In this document: piece by piece, positions 13,058 through 25,970 of the stretch | How positions within the stretch are numbered: position 1 is the stretch's first letter | How the letters are laid out: every line of letters begins with the position of its first letter | Assembly (NCBI GenBank): GCA_028554795.2 | Contig: CM068830.1 | Location: forward strand, 114,527,214 to 114,591,213 | Source of the DNA: Sinohyriopsis cumingii | Lineage: Eukaryota > Mollusca > Bivalvia > Unionida > Unionidae | Length of the DNA: 64,000 nt | Direction of reading: 5' to 3' | Made by a program: the position numbers and the translations under genes | Notes under the pieces: generated by a model | Seen by the model: only the letters and a program-made list of their open reading frames with translations | Databases searched by the model: none | What the model was told of the DNA's origin: nothing

Positions 13058-14966
13058 CTAGAAGAAAATGTATTTTAATTAGTATCAGGCAATAGCAAAG
13101 AATATATTCTTCTTATAGCAAATTTATAATTTATTTACAGCAACCGTGTATTTTATGAACACACGAAATAATGCCTTGAATTCAATATTCAGTGAATAGT
13201 CTACTAACCAAAGTTTATATTTTTAATTATTCGTTACCATATACTCCTTTAAATGTAACATTGAGTATCTATGCATTGTATTACAAAAAGTATTTTAGTA
13301 TATCATTGCTTCACAAACATATTTCTCAACAGAATACCTTTAATGCATAGTGTAATATATAATTGTGTTGTTAAACTGAATGCTTAATGCAGACACCTTA
13401 GGAAGTGAATTGTTACATGATTCCTTTCCAGGTCAGAAATTCATGAAGGGTGAATTTATTTATCAAGCGAGGGAACTGTCTTGAACCTTCCATACAAATA
13501 TATTTGCAAATAGTACAAATGGGCTGTAGTATAAAATTCCTAAGTGTCGAGGATATGCATTATAATCTGCCCAATTACACACAAAAAAAACGAAAACCTA
13601 TAATGGAATCATTCAAGATTCGTGCCTTTAAAAACATGTTAAGTTCGTTTATTTTCTTTTGTTGTGATCGGAAGAGGTTTCACTTTTCAAAAACATAACC
13701 AGCATATCTAGAATATGGCAAGAATATGATCGCATCCTATTTTAGTTAAAACACACTATAAATCTGTTTTTAAAATCATGATTTCACTTTTAGAAATTTG
13801 CAAATTACCTGTGTATGGATACATTATGAAAGATGTCTTGCTAAGATCTATTTCGTTATGACATTAATGTAACCTATTAGTGACATTACATATTTATTAT
13901 AGAATACTAACATATCTTCAAGAAACAAAAGAAATAACCGGTTGCAAAGACTTTGTGACTTGGATGGTACATGCATTTTATCTATAAACTGGCTATCTTT
14001 TTGTTTGAGGGAGATTTTGTCAAGTTTCCTCAAGATTTGAATTACAAGTTTTAAATGTAATGCGTTTTGAGAGGGTTTCACGAGCACATAGAGTGATCAC
14101 AGCAGAACATCTACATGTTAATTTTTTGTTTCTGTAAGGCATACTGATGGAGTGTCCTGGGAGGACAAAATTCGAAACCTTAGATTAAATTTAAAACATC
14201 AAACAGTATTTACAATACCTTTTTATTCAAAGCAGCTGCTTCTTATATTATTCACTTATGGTTTGAAAATAGTTCTGTATATATTTTGGTACACAGCTTA
14301 CAAGGTCATATATAACTAAAGGAAGCCCAATGACCATACAAATATTTCCCCACTGTACAAAGGTTTTCTCAGCACAGATGTAAATTATATTCTCCACTAT
14401 GTGCCTCTTATTCGCACCTTTAGCGGATCTATATTTCATAGTTTATGATCTGTTAGTTTATTATTATGGGTGTTGTGCCATTTTTCAGCAAAATATAAGC
14501 TATACATGGTAGCCTGTATATTTATAAGAACCCGGGAAGAACCACCGACTGGCAAGCGTATTCGAATAACTATTTTGGGCGAACTGAGATTCAAAGAAAA
14601 TGTATAAGAGAACAGAGCATATGTTTAAGCATGGAGTTTTCATGAATATTTTAAAATAGTTTCCTAGAATAGTTAAATGCATACACTGTAAAGAATGTTA
14701 TTTTTTTAGAGTAAAATACATATACGGAAGAATTTTGTTGATGTCTTTATACTGCAGAAAACAAATCAAACGAAACAAGAAAACAAAGATCTGTTTTATA
14801 ACAACCGTAGATTCACTATATATAATGACCTTAGATTCACTACACACGTTTTAATAAATATGTCATGAGCTAGACGAAAAAAGAGCAATGATGACTCTTC
14901 ATTTTTATAAAGCCTATTAGTTTCTAGAGAAAACAGCACACTAAAATGTACATTCTGAAATAAACA

Positions 14967-15024
<58 letters not shown>

Positions 15025-15025
15025 A

Positions 15026-15124
<99 letters not shown>

Positions 15125-15504
15125 CAGAGTGAATATCACAGTGAGTAATACTAGAAAGTTTAAGATAGGACGTTGTTTATGGCCAGATTAAGGATGCCTA
15201 GTATTCACGTTACATTTGCAAGGGATCTGCATATCATAACATGATAAAGCCATAATGATTGACCTGCACTGAAATAATCGATTGCTTATTTTGGGCAAAA
15301 TTTGGAAGACGGCTCATCATCATTCTACCGATGGTTCTGAACGATCTGGATATATGTGAAACTGCCTACTTCATACCACGTGCCCCTAGCCGGGTATGTA
15401 TTATTATGTTCCTTTAAGTTTAGTTCTTCAAATTAGTATTTATTTCTCTGGCATGAACAACCCAATGCATCTAAATATTCAAATGAAAATATCCAAATGC
15501 TTAC
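13058..15504 (-). other. Intron between Ig exons
   Basis: AT-rich sequence with no further domain-bearing frame seen, apart from the TA/CA microsatellite reported separately. Acceptor and donor ends belong to the neighbouring Ig exons. Confidence 0.75.
14972..15121. repeat. Compound (TA)n(CA)n(TA)n microsatellite
   Basis: About 25 TA units, about 14 CA units and about 35 further TA units in succession. Open frames across it that read as IYIYIY are artefacts of the repeat. Confidence 0.98.
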
Positions 15505-15780
15505 ATTGCACTTGAATGGTTAAGGGATTTGATATTCCATCTCCAATGTCATTCTTGGCCTTGCAGAGATAAGTCCCATTATCTGACCTATTTACAGACT
15601 GAATGGTATAGGATGATGAGGTCTGTCCTGATATAGTAGTCCCATCCTTCAGCCAAATAAAGTCATTTAACTGTGGAATAGGACTGGCGTCGATCACATT
15701 GCAAGCTAGCGTCAAATTAGTTGTGCCTTCCGTAACATTATATATGGTATTGTTGGGGTAAAGGTGAACAGTCGGGGGAT
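15505..15780 (-). CDS. Ig-domain exon (third visible) of the same host gene
   Basis: Exon of 276 nt between the acceptor CATTTTCAG (CT/CTG at 15781-15783 on plus) and donor GTAAGC (15504-15499), phase 1 at both ends. It is the clearest Ig domain in the window: PPTVHLYPNNT, then GTTNLTLACNV with the first cysteine, NDFIWLKDG with the core tryptophan, and the classical RSDNGTYLCKAKN with the second cysteine, ending NPLTIQVQ. Several N-x-S/T sites suggest an extracellular glycoprotein. The junction codon with the previous exon is TAT (Tyr). Homologues could be nephrin-, hemicentin- or NCAM-like proteins; no finer call is possible. Confidence 0.92.
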
Positions 15781-17006
15781 CTGAAAATGAAAATAAATGA
15801 TATTATTTATCTTTACAGCTAGCCACTATTTATTTGACGTAAAGTGTGGATTAGTTCTGCACCAGTACAATACTTACGTTACAATGTATTAAATCAAAAT
15901 TGTTCAAAGTTTGCTATTTTAGTATCCATGCCTTCATGGTGAGAACAAAACTTTGTCAATGACCTACTGATTATAATAAATACTGTCACGATGTTTTTTA
16001 ATACATATTTGAACACCTTATATTCAGTTTGCTCCAATGTTTGATATGATTTTATCCATAACAATCCATACGAGATATGCCAAGTTATCGTCAGAAAATC
16101 CGTGATTAAATTATACCAAAATAAAAATATGGCTACATCATTTGATATTGCTGTGTTTAGTTGTTTATAATGGCAAGCATTTTCCACAAATTGTGGTATA
16201 TCTAACACCATAATTTTTGACAAGTTTTATACTTTTACTATCCACACAAAATTTGCAAATGTCATTTGCAAAGGAAATCATTAAATATAAATTGTAGTTC
16301 ATGGAGTCGCGTTAGCTCTGTTTGCAACTTCAAACTCGTAAAAGAAGCGTTGCTGGTTCAATTTCTGACCAGTCCGGGTCGACTGCCGGAGTATTATAAA
16401 TGTGAAATAAATGTTGCACTCGCGTGATTAAATAACCGATAAATCAGTGACATTTAAAATGATTAATGTTCTGATTGTGAACGTTGGTGTAACACACTTT
16501 AGGAACATAGTTGCTTAAGGAGTGTAAGAAGTTTACTAGGTCCGAAAGTTCAGTAATAATTTGCCGACATAATGCATTAATGTGAGTTTTATCCAAGCGA
16601 CCTGAAGCCTAATTTCGATAAAATATATAAAGGCAGTGGCTGCTAAGTAAAACGGCTTGAAGAGTGGTGAGGTGGAAAGATTGAAACGACGTTTCTTATT
16701 TTTATTTAGATAATTACATATCCGAAATTTAGTATCAGGTCATTGATTTGCAGATATTATGTAGAGATGGATTATTACAAGTTGGAATGCCATGACCTAA
16801 AAGCAAGATTTAAATAATGGAAGAAAACAACGACAATAATGTAGAAAAAAGCATTTAAATTGATATAAAACGTAAATTTCACTATTTGAAATACAGCCAA
16901 ATAAAACATAAAGCATCAAAATGAAACAAACCTTATTTTGTCTCTAAATATAAGAACATAGATACCAATCTCAAACATAAGTGCGACTTTCAAATCTGTC
17001 ATTATG
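15781..17006 (-). other. Intron sequence left of LINE B
   Basis: Part of the long intron between the Ig exons at 15505-15780 and 23377-23751. No domain-bearing open frame was seen. Confidence 0.7.
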
Positions 17007-17569
17007 TCTACCTGACTGTTTCCCCCTGCGGGTCCGGGGTTGTAGAATTGGCCCAACGTGCCTCGCTACGTGTCGTAAAAGGCGACTAAGTAGAGGCAAC
17101 CTGTTTGCCGTGGGTTGCGTCCCGTGTCGGGGGAGGAAAGGATCCTGGTAGTTGAGCAGTTCCCTGCAATACACTACTTTGGCCTCTACTTCTCTTAGAC
17201 GGGTGGTCGGGATGGGCCCGGTTCCGACAAATCGGCTGGTCACGCCGAGCCCTAGGAGGTCTTTATTAACTTTCTCACCTTCTTTCTCTCTCTCCTTGTA
17301 TCTCTCTTGATACCACCGTTGCCCCTATATTCTTTTCCTTTATATTTCCCTTTTCCAAGTCTTAGAAGGCTTCCTAGAAGGCGGTGGCTTAACGGGTCAA
17401 TCGGGGGGTAATTTTACCGACCTTAGAAATTGGCGACTTCAGGGTCATTCAAAGGTAATTTTATCAACTGAGTATGGTATCTGTGTATCCCTGACACTTG
17501 AAAAGTGTCCCCTTGTTGGGCTCCTTGGTGGGTGGGGAGCACGGGTGCTGAATTTTTAATCTAGCCATC

Positions 17570-18729
17570 ATGGATAATTCCAAAAAAAATCAAAATAAAA
17601 GATCGAAACCCTTATCAGAGTCTGACGATGAACCATTTAGTGTGGAGTCATTTCCACGCTTCATGGTCATACAGTCAAAAGATGCCACGAAACCGCTTGC
17701 CGCACTATCTCCATTTGTCATCGAAAAGACTATCACAGGATCGATTGGCACACCTAAAAGTGTTAAAAAGTTGAAATCGGGTTGTCTTCTTATTGAGTGT
17801 GAGCGACGAGGTCAATCAGACAATATCAGGAAAATGAAAACGTTCTTTGATATCCCAGTAACCTCATTCGCTCACACCACACTGAATACGTCCAAAGGCG
17901 TGATTCGCTGCCGTGACTTGGCTGGAGTCACCGACGCTGACATCATCGAAGGAATGAAAGATGAAGGTGTCACTGCAGTCCGACGAATACGTATTAAACG
18001 TAATAACAATCTGCAGGACACCAACACCATTGTACTCACCTTCAACAGGCCAACTGTACCCAAAGTGGTGAAAGTTGGCTTTTTGCAAGTAAAGGTAGAG
18101 ATTTACATTCCCAACCCCCTTCGGTGTTATAAGTGTCAAAAATACGGCCATCACGAAGACCGCTGCTCCAAGAGCCAAATATGTGGCCGATGCGGAGACA
18201 ATGCTCATCAGGAATCTGATTGTAGAGCAACTCCGCATTGTGTCAACTGCGGAAAAGAGCAAATTCCAAGGATTGCGATACCTGGAAACAGGAGAAGGAA
18301 ATTCAGAGGGTAAAATACACAAATAATATTCCCTATCCAGAAGCCAGAAAAATTGTACAGGCAAAAACAGCCCATCCTGGCCCATCCATCTCCACTGTAG
18401 TGAAGAGCAATCCTAAAACAACGAAGGACGCTCAAACACAAACAGAAGCACCCGATTCAACACCAAATTCAAACACCCCCCATTACCAAGCACAGAAAAA
18501 CACGGCATCTACTCAGACTACATTTAATAATACCCAACAAACTAAATCACCAAAGAATAAAAAATCTCACGGAAACAGGCAACAAAAGGGGTCAGATGAC
18601 CCCATCAAACTTTATAACAGGTTTGGAGACATCGAGAGCATGGATGCAGAAGAATCTGCTCCATGCGCACAAGGGAACTCCAGACCTACAAACAAAAAAT
18701 TCACCCCCGTACTTCCTCCAGAGAAATAA
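17570..18729 (+). pseudogene. LINE B ORF1 (Gag-like), one 7-nt deletion
   Basis: ATG at 17570 in the context AGCCATCATGG. Residues 25-170 form the conserved N-terminal Gag-like domain, followed by CCHC knuckles (CYKC-x4-H-x4-C, CGRC-x4-H-x4-C, CVNC). Compared with copy G (GAGCACCACGCAAATTCC) this copy reads GAGCAAATTCC near 18258, a 7-nt deletion inside the third knuckle that shifts frame. The rest (SNPKTTKDAQTQTEAP to VLPPEK) lies in the other frame and ends at the family stop at 18729. The function would be RNA binding and particle formation. Confidence 0.92.
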
Positions 18730-18791
18730 CAAAACAAATTCCCTCTGCGAAAGGTCTAACCTAGCTCCACAATCTTTAATTTAAATTTATA

Positions 18792-21700
18792 ATGAAAAAC
18801 ACTATCATACAATGGAATTGTCGAGGACTTAAAGCAAATTACAATGATATTCTCCTGCTTTTAAACGAACATGATCCTGCGGTACTATGCCTTCAAGAAA
18901 CATTCTTGAAAGATACAGACAATATCACATTTAAAAACTACTCCCTGTTTAACACCTGCTCTCCAAATGTTGATAGGGCATCAGGAGGAGTTTCTGTTAT
19001 TGTAAACAACAGAGCTCCTCATAGCTTCATTCATTTAAACACCAATTTACAAGCCATTGCTGTAAGCGTCACTCTACATCGAGTGATTACATTTTGCTCT
19101 ATTTATTTACCACCAAACACTAACCTAATACCAAACGAACTCGACAATCTTGTTCAACAGCTTCCCGCACCCTTTGTTTTACTCGGGGATTTTAATGCCC
19201 ATAACATTTTATGGGGATCAAATCATATAAGTGACAGAGGTCACAAAGTTGAAGACTTTATTTCTAGACACGATCTGTGTCTATATAATACCAAAACACC
19301 TACATATTTACACCCAGGCACGGGTACATACACAAGCATCGATTTGACAATTTGTTCTCCTTCTCTGCTTTTGGACTATGAATGGAAGGTCGCTGATGAC
19401 CTTCACAGCAGCGATCACTTCCCAATCTTTCTTGTAAATCTTAACTCTACAGTCGATGAAGTAATTCCACATTGGAATTTAAAGAAGACCGACTGGGCCA
19501 AGTTTGAAACACTCTGTAAAACTAGGCTGAATGAGGATACAGTTTTCAATGTTGACGACACCATTCAGCATTTTACATCTATTTTAATAGAGATTGCAGA
19601 AGAATCCGTTCCCAAGTCCTCCCCATATTGTAAAAGAACCCAAAAACCTTGGGTCACTAAGGAATGTAAGGAAGCCATTAAACTACGCCGAGAAGCATTA
19701 ACGAAATTTAATAATCAACCGACGCCCGAAAACTTAAATATATATCGCATTGCCCGGGCCAAAGCTCGCCACATAATCAAAGAAAGTAAAAGAGCATCAT
19801 GGAAGAAGTATGTTTCCTCTTTAAACTCTCGTTCCTCTGTTAAAAACGTTTGGGACACTATACGCAAAATAAACGGAAAGAGAAAGCAAAACCCTCTCCG
19901 ACATCTGACACTGAACAGTAACAACTTTAGTTCAAAACGTGACATTGCAAATATTCTTGCTGACAGTTTCTCGAAAAATTCCTCATCATCTAGTTATTCA
20001 GAAGCCTTCCAAAAACTTAAAACTCAAAAAGAAAAGTCACGTTTAAAATTCACATCCAACAACTCGGAAAGTTATAATCAATTGTTCTCACTATCGGAGC
20101 TTAGGGAGGCTTTAGATAAGGCCCATGATACATCCGCTGGGCCTGACGAGATACATTACCAGTTTCTGAAACACCTTCCAGAATCATCATTAACATCTCT
20201 TTTGAAACTCTTCAATGATTTATGGATTACTGGTAATGTGCCAAAAATCTGGAAAGAAGCAACTGTAATACCAGTCCCCAAACCCGGTAAAGATAGCGAA
20301 GACCCCAACAGCTATCGACCAATTGCACTCACAAGCTGTGTGTGCAAAACAATGGAACGAATGATCAATTCTCGGCTTGTCTGGTATTTGGAAACTAACA
20401 ATTTAATATCTCCTTTCCAAAGTGGCTTTCGATATGGCCGGAGCACCAATGATCATCTGGTTAGACTAGAAACATTCATTCGCGATGCATTTATTAAGAA
20501 AGAACATTTAGTAGCGGTTTTCTTTGATTTAGAAAAGGCCTATGACACGACATGGAAGTACGGGATACTAAATGACCTGAACGATCTAGGTCTAAAAGGC
20601 CGTCTGCCCTCTTTCATATCCAACTTTCTCTCCGACAGAGAATTCAAAGTACGAGTGGGCTCTACAATCTCAGATCTGCACGAGCAAGAGATGGGTGTGC
20701 CCCAGGGCAGTATTTTATCTGTGACGCTCTTTAACATCAAAATTAATAGCATCACCAAGTGTTTGACTCCTGGTGTGGATTGTTCGTTATACGTTGATGA
20801 TTTTCTAATATGTTATCGGTCAAAGCACATGCATACAATTGAAAGACAACTGCAGCAAAATATAAACAAAATTCAAATTGGGCCAATGCAAACGGTTTCA
20901 AATTCTCGAAATCAAAAACGGTATGCATGCATTTCTGTCAGTTACGAAAACATCACGATGAACCGAACCTCACACTGGATGGAACACCTATTCCAGTTGT
21001 TGAGGAAACCAAATTTTTAGGTATAATCTTTGACAGAAAACTGACCTTTATTCCACACCTAAAGAACATAAAAGCTAAATGCTTAAAAGCACTTAACCTA
21101 CTTAAAGTAGTAGCGCACACTGACTGGGGTGCTGATAGAAAAGTCATCCTAAATTTATACAGAACGTTTATTCGCTCCAAACTAGACTATGGTTGCGTTG
21201 TGTATGGTTCTGCCAGAAAATCGTATCTTAAAATGCTTGATCCAATTCATCATCAGGGAATAAGACTGGCTCTGGGAGCATTTAAAACATCCCCCTGTGA
21301 AAGCCTTCTAACTGAGGCGAATGAACCACCGTTATCGCATCGTAGAGAAATGCTTTCCGCACAGTATGCTCTCAAATTAAAATCAAACCCTCTGAATCCT
21401 GCTTTTTCGGCTGTTTTTCAACGCAAATACAAAACTTTATACGAAAATAAACCAAACGCCATACCTTCCTTTGGCATTAGAATATCATCCAGCCTTGACA
21501 ATGCAAATATAGATCTTTCAAAAATTCTGAAAACATCCATCTCCGAAACACCACCCTGGCTAATTAAACAACCAAAAGTACGTTTTACGCTACACGATGG
21601 GAAAAAGTCCGAAACAAACCCTTGTATCTTCCACAACTCTTACCATGAACTCCTCACCGAATTTAAAAACTATACCAGAATTTACACTGATGGATCAAAG

Positions 21701-22471
21701 GATGAGGAAAAGGCTGCTGCAGCCTTTGTTTGTGGAAATCACACAACGCAAGTTCGCTTACCAAATGGAGCATCAATTTTTACAGCCGAAATCAGAGCAA
21801 TAGACCTTGCTCTGCAACATATAGAAAAGAACTGTATTTTAAACAGTATTATCTTCTCCGACTCGCTATCAGTACTCCATTCACTACACAATAGAAAACT
21901 GGAGAACCCATTATTGAAAAGCATACTCGTAAAAAATACGGAGCTGAGTGTCTCCCACAATATAATATACTGTTGGTTACCTAGCCACATTGGTATTAAA
22001 GGTAACGAAAAAGCAGATCGCGCTGCTAAAATGGCCCTTTCTCAAGAACCATCTGATTTTAAAATACCATATACTGATTTTAAACCTTGTATCAGAAAGT
22101 TCTTACGTCAGAAGTGGCAGGCATCATGGAATGATGCTGTAAATAACAAACTTCATGCAATCAAACCAACTCTAGGAGAATGGACTCCTTCCTACAGAAG
22201 CATTCGTAGGGAGGAGGTAGTCATTGCAAGAATCCGAATTGGTCATACTTATATCACCCACACCCACATACTAAAAGGTGAAGACCCACCAGAGTGCGTT
22301 TCTTGCAATGAACCATTCACTGTCAAGCACTTTATGATAGAGTGCTTTGACCTACAACCTACGCGCGATCGTTATTACGTTGTGCATGACATGAAAGAAC
22401 TTTTTGATAATATAAACATCACTCGTATTATCGAGTTCTTGAAAGCCGTAAATATTTACTCTAAACTCTGA
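18792..22471 (+). pseudogene. LINE B ORF2, near-intact with one frameshift
   Basis: Starts 62 bp after ORF1. The frame is open from 18792 to 21020 and again from 20927 to 22471. The break is a single missing A near 20876 (CAAATTGGGCC against CAAAATTGGGCC in copy G), in the thumb just after the YVDD active site. Endonuclease (LQET, GDFNAHN, SIDLTI, SSDHFPI), reverse transcriptase (FFDLEKAYDTTW, VPQGSIL, YVDD), RNase H (RIYTDGSK, TAEIRA, FSDSLSV, GNEKADRAAK) and a C-terminal CCHC (CVSC, H, C) are all present. Confidence 0.94.
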
Positions 22472-22761
22472 CTTTTATGCTATCACCTTGTGCAGTTTTA
22501 TGCAATATATATACCGTCCCATTTTAATACCTATTCATCTTTTTTACATCTCCCGTTGATCGGGAAGCTTTATTTTGCACCGTTACCATCTTACCGTTTT
22601 TAATTTCAACCATTTGTTCTTTTATATCGCTGGTCGATATAGAACCTTTTATAAGTTTTAAAAGATTATACAAGTAACAGTTTGTTTGGCGCTAAATAGC
22701 CTAAAAGTGCTGATGCGCCGTTAAAAACAAACAATCAATCAATCAATCTACCTGACTGTTT

Positions 22762-23376
22762 ATCATCTATCAGAATAGTTAGAGCCAAGCTCATCACTAA
22801 TGTATTTGTGTCTTGAAGTAAGTATGATGAATAAACTTATTTTACGTTGATATCAAACTTTAAGGTTATACAACTTGTGATGATTATAAACGTTGATTTA
22901 CCAAATAATATAAAAGTTTAGTGGCGGTCCCAGAAAGATACGTTTGGTATAGATTGTACATTCTTCTTATTCAATGTCTTTACATTTTCAATCATCTAAA
23001 GTCACACTGAAAGATGACATGCATGCTTTTATGTTAAATTGTCGACTTTGAAAAAGAAAGAGTTGATATAATGCAAAAGTTTTATTAAAAGAAAAGTTGA
23101 ACCTAACTTATCCCAATTAAATGAGAAAATTGACATATTGGGAGAATCATGAGTTGAAATTTTCACACACTAATTTTTCTGGGAGGAATAGATTTTCTTT
23201 AGATTGAGACTCTACCCTAGGTTTAATGAAGCGTGTGCTGTGCTTACTACAAAATATTGAAATAATATGGAATCTGCATTTCATCCCATTTTAAATGAGC
23301 TATTTCTTCATACATAGCAAATTATTAATTAGCAAAATGACGTAAAAGGTGTTGTGTTATCTAGTAATATGCATAC
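22762..23376 (-). other. Intron sequence right of LINE B
   Basis: Continuation of the long intron after LINE B. No gene or element was seen in it. Confidence 0.7.
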
Positions 23377-23751
23377 ACTGGACAAAAATCTGAACCTCTC
23401 GTGACCCAACAAGAGTAGCACTGTACGTGTCGTCCTTCGCAGCACACCGTAAGTACATATTATTGTGTGACCTCTGTGGCATGAACATCATCGTACTGTA
23501 GGATACAAGCAGGTCAGATTTTGGCTGTCCCGGTACCTGTTTTGGGTTTGGTTTGTGGATTATACTTTGACCGTCTATTAATTCATATGACTGGTTTTCA
23601 TGTCGCATGTACCATAGGAACAAGGCTGCTGGTCTACTTCCAATTGGAGACGTATTACATCTGATGATCATTTCTAATCCGGCAATAACAGACACTGATG
23701 TAACTAAAGGCTGGTCAGCATCATCTGTAAGCTGAACTGTAGTCACGGGAA
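23377..23751 (-). CDS. Ig-domain exon (second visible) of the host gene
   Basis: Exon of 375 nt with acceptor CATACAG and donor GTATGC (23376-23371), phase 1 at both ends. The encoded domain starts PVTTVQLTDD, has LEMIIRCNTSP with the first cysteine, AALFLWYMRHENQS with the core tryptophan, and MYLRCAAKDD with the second cysteine, ending VQIFVQ. At 125 codons it is longer than its neighbours because of an extended C'-D region. The junction codon with the upstream exon is TTT (Phe). Codons run on upstream of the acceptor only because the intron end happens to be open. Confidence 0.85.
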
Positions 23752-24597
23752 CTGTATGAACAATAAAACATAAGAGCGAAATCAAGTCCCCATTGATTGT
23801 AAGTTTCACTTAAGAGTCCAGAACAGTACGAAGGAAAATGGTGTAATAGCAATCGCCAGCCACGTCGAACATGTTAATACTAATATTGATGCGTTTTCTT
23901 AGGACAATTTGAAAACGTGTCGGTATTAGAAAAATCTAAATTTAAGATGGTGTCAATTTCCAAAAACAATAATAAAATGTGTTTACGTTGTATCATGTTT
24001 CTGCTGCCAAATACCTACTTTATTCTTAAATCTCAAGCTACCGTGGTTAAAGACGCTGAGAAGCATATGGATGCATTTGAAATGAGGCTGTTGCTTTATA
24101 TGATGCCATCTTGATACATCTTCAGAGTGTTTTACATAATTTTATATCGAAACATATTATATGGGTTTATAAACCTAATCAATATAGTAGTCATGTGATC
24201 AACCGCTGCATTAATCATTTTGATTTGCAATAGACTACCGCGTTAACTACTAAACCAGTTTTGCAAATTTGGAACCTATCAAGTCACCTTTGTGAAATGC
24301 GTTGGGAGACATTAAGCATATTAACATCAACTAATTAGAGTTGTCTGTTTCTGGTCATAGTTTGTAAGACATGATAATTAATGTTAAGAAATACCGTCAG
24401 AGCTAAATTGTTGACGAAATTGTTTGCGCTTAATTCACATGACACGTTTCGTTTTATTCCACGTTTCATTGATTAACATAGCATCAAGACGCTTTCAGTT
24501 TTATCTTAGGAATAAACATACTACCCCATTCGCAAACCCTGTTTAAGTTAAGACCACCGTTCAAGACAATATGGAATATTAAAAAGTCACTACTTAC
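23752..24597 (-). other. Intron between first and second visible Ig exons
   Basis: AT-rich sequence of 846 bp with no recognised feature apart from the splice ends. Confidence 0.75.
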
Positions 24598-24945
24598 ACC
24601 TTACATGTACAGTAACATTGTTGCTCAAGCATGCTTTACGGCAATGTCCATCATCTGCGAGTATCTGACACGTCCAACTCTTCCCGTGTTCACTGGTGCT
24701 GATATTATGTTTTACCAGTGTATATGATCGATTATTAGAACAAGTTACGTTGTATGCATCGTTCTTGTTATCGATGGAATGCAAACCACAAGGTGGAAAG
24801 ATATATACTTGTACATGTGAATCCCTCATGAAGTTTACACTTGCAATATTTACATCCGTTTCTACTTGGCAGGTAAATGTCAGAGATCCTCCATCGGTAG
24901 CATTGCCAATAGTTCTTAGCTTTACAGAAACCACTGGTACAACAG
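24598..24945 (-). CDS. Ig-domain exon (first visible) of the host gene
   Basis: Exon of 348 nt with acceptor TAATTACAG and donor GTAAGT (24597-24592), phase 1 at both ends. The domain reads VVPVVSVKLRTIG, then GGSLTFTCQVE with the first cysteine, and later EHGKSWTCQILADD with the second. Extra cysteines (PPCGLHS, NVTCSNN, GHCRKACLS) could form additional disulfides. The core tryptophan strand is atypical (SVNFMRD), so this is a more diverged Ig-like domain. Earlier exons, including any signal peptide, are not recognised upstream and may lie outside the window. Confidence 0.8.
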
Positions 24946-25303
24946 CTGTAATTAAAATAACATGAATATGAAAACCTACGTTTCGGTTGTCATTGATTAA
25001 CAAGATGAACTAATGTCCCACTTTCCGGACCTAGTATCTAGCGAAGCCACACACAATGGAACCGGAATGATACAATCTGTGTGCAAATGAAAAGTCTTGA
25101 ACGTAAATTTATAATATCTGTTCATTATTACTTAATTAATTAACGGTTTTTGTTTTTTATTTATAATTTATTTCTAACATTGCTCTAGAGTTACAATTGT
25201 AATTAAAGTGAAGATGAAAACAAATCCAAATTAAATGGATGGAATAATGAAGGTTCAGTCAAAATGATGAACAATTGACATTACTAATAACGATGTATCA
25301 TCT

Positions 25304-25740
25304 GTCCAGTTAACGACTTTAATGTACAAAATAAAGCATGTTACTGTTATTACTCATTTTGTTCCTTTTCCTTAACATTGATTTAATGGTACATTAATTT
25401 TTCATACTACACTTTATTATACTGCACGTACGTGTGTCTAAAATTGTATCATGCTCCATATCTACATTGTATTGTAAAGAAACAATGTACTTATGTAGCA
25501 GACACGGAAAAGTTTAGTTTATTAGGTTTATCTATGGATGAGATCAGCAAGTTCTTTGAGGTTTTTGAAAGTAGAGATGATACAGTTGACGATGTTGGTG
25601 AGCTGAGTCCCCCAAAATTTGAACAACTAATCGACTGAAAGTAGTATTGTCAATGCCCTCCAATTGCTTTATGACAACAAACATGCAATACTGGCCTCCA
25701 TGCATAACCTATCGTGTGCTGAATAGTGGCGTTAAACCCC
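25304..25740 (+). repeat. Diverged direct repeat, copy 1, ending in SINE/LINE-like tail
   Basis: GTCCAGTTAACGACTTTA opens this copy and recurs at 25755. Further matches include GATGAGATCAGCAAGTTCTTT, GAAAGTAGAGATGATACAG and GACGATGTTGGTGAGCTGA. Relative to copy 2 it holds an extra segment of about 180 bp (roughly 25335-25515). The copy ends in AGTGGCGTTAAACCCC, a 3' end style seen in many molluscan short interspersed repeats, followed by ACAACAAACAATC. Confidence 0.7.
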
Positions 25741-25754
25741 ACAACAAACAATCA

Positions 25755-25970
25755 GTCCAGTTAACGACTTTAGTGTACAAAATATTAGATTTGTCAATGT
25801 ATGAGATGAGCAGGCTCTTTTAGACTTTTAAAAGTAGATGCGATACAGATGACGACGTTGGTGAGCTGACAGAACTTTGAACCAAGCTATCTACTGAAGG
25901 TAATATTAGCAATGGCCACCAATGGCTTTGTGACACCAAACATGCGATAGGCAGTACTGAAAACATAATT
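25755..25970 (+). repeat. Diverged direct repeat, copy 2
   Basis: Second copy of the unit starting GTCCAGTTAACGACTTTA. It matches copy 1 through GACGACGTTGGTGAGCTGA, CAATGGCTTTGTGACA and CAAACATGCGATA at roughly 80 percent by eye. It begins right after the tail of copy 1, so it may be a repeated insertion or a tandem duplication. Confidence 0.7.

Larger units (their letters stand above)
17022..22746 (+). mobile_element. LINE copy B, full length with perfect 15-bp target duplication
   Basis: The element begins CCCCCTGCGGGTCC and ends with AATC units. The 15-bp sequence TCTACCTGACTGTTT occurs at 17007-17021 and 22747-22761, directly flanking it, which fixes both ends and shows target-primed insertion into the intron of the Ig gene, antisense to that gene. 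It is 5.7 kb long, so the 5' end is complete. ORF1 and ORF2 each carry a single frame-disrupting deletion, so it is young but not autonomous. Confidence 0.97.

Noticed and set aside
14924-15139. Minus-strand frame reading as an IYIYIY protein
   Set aside because: It is a translation of the TA/CA microsatellite.
17864-18441. Long antisense frames over LINE ORF1 (also in copies A, F, G, I)
   Set aside because: They mirror the ORF1 codons, appear only as antisense shadows and have no family resemblance.
25432-25638. 68-aa frame in the duplicated unit
   Set aside because: The corresponding frame is not kept in the second copy of the repeat.
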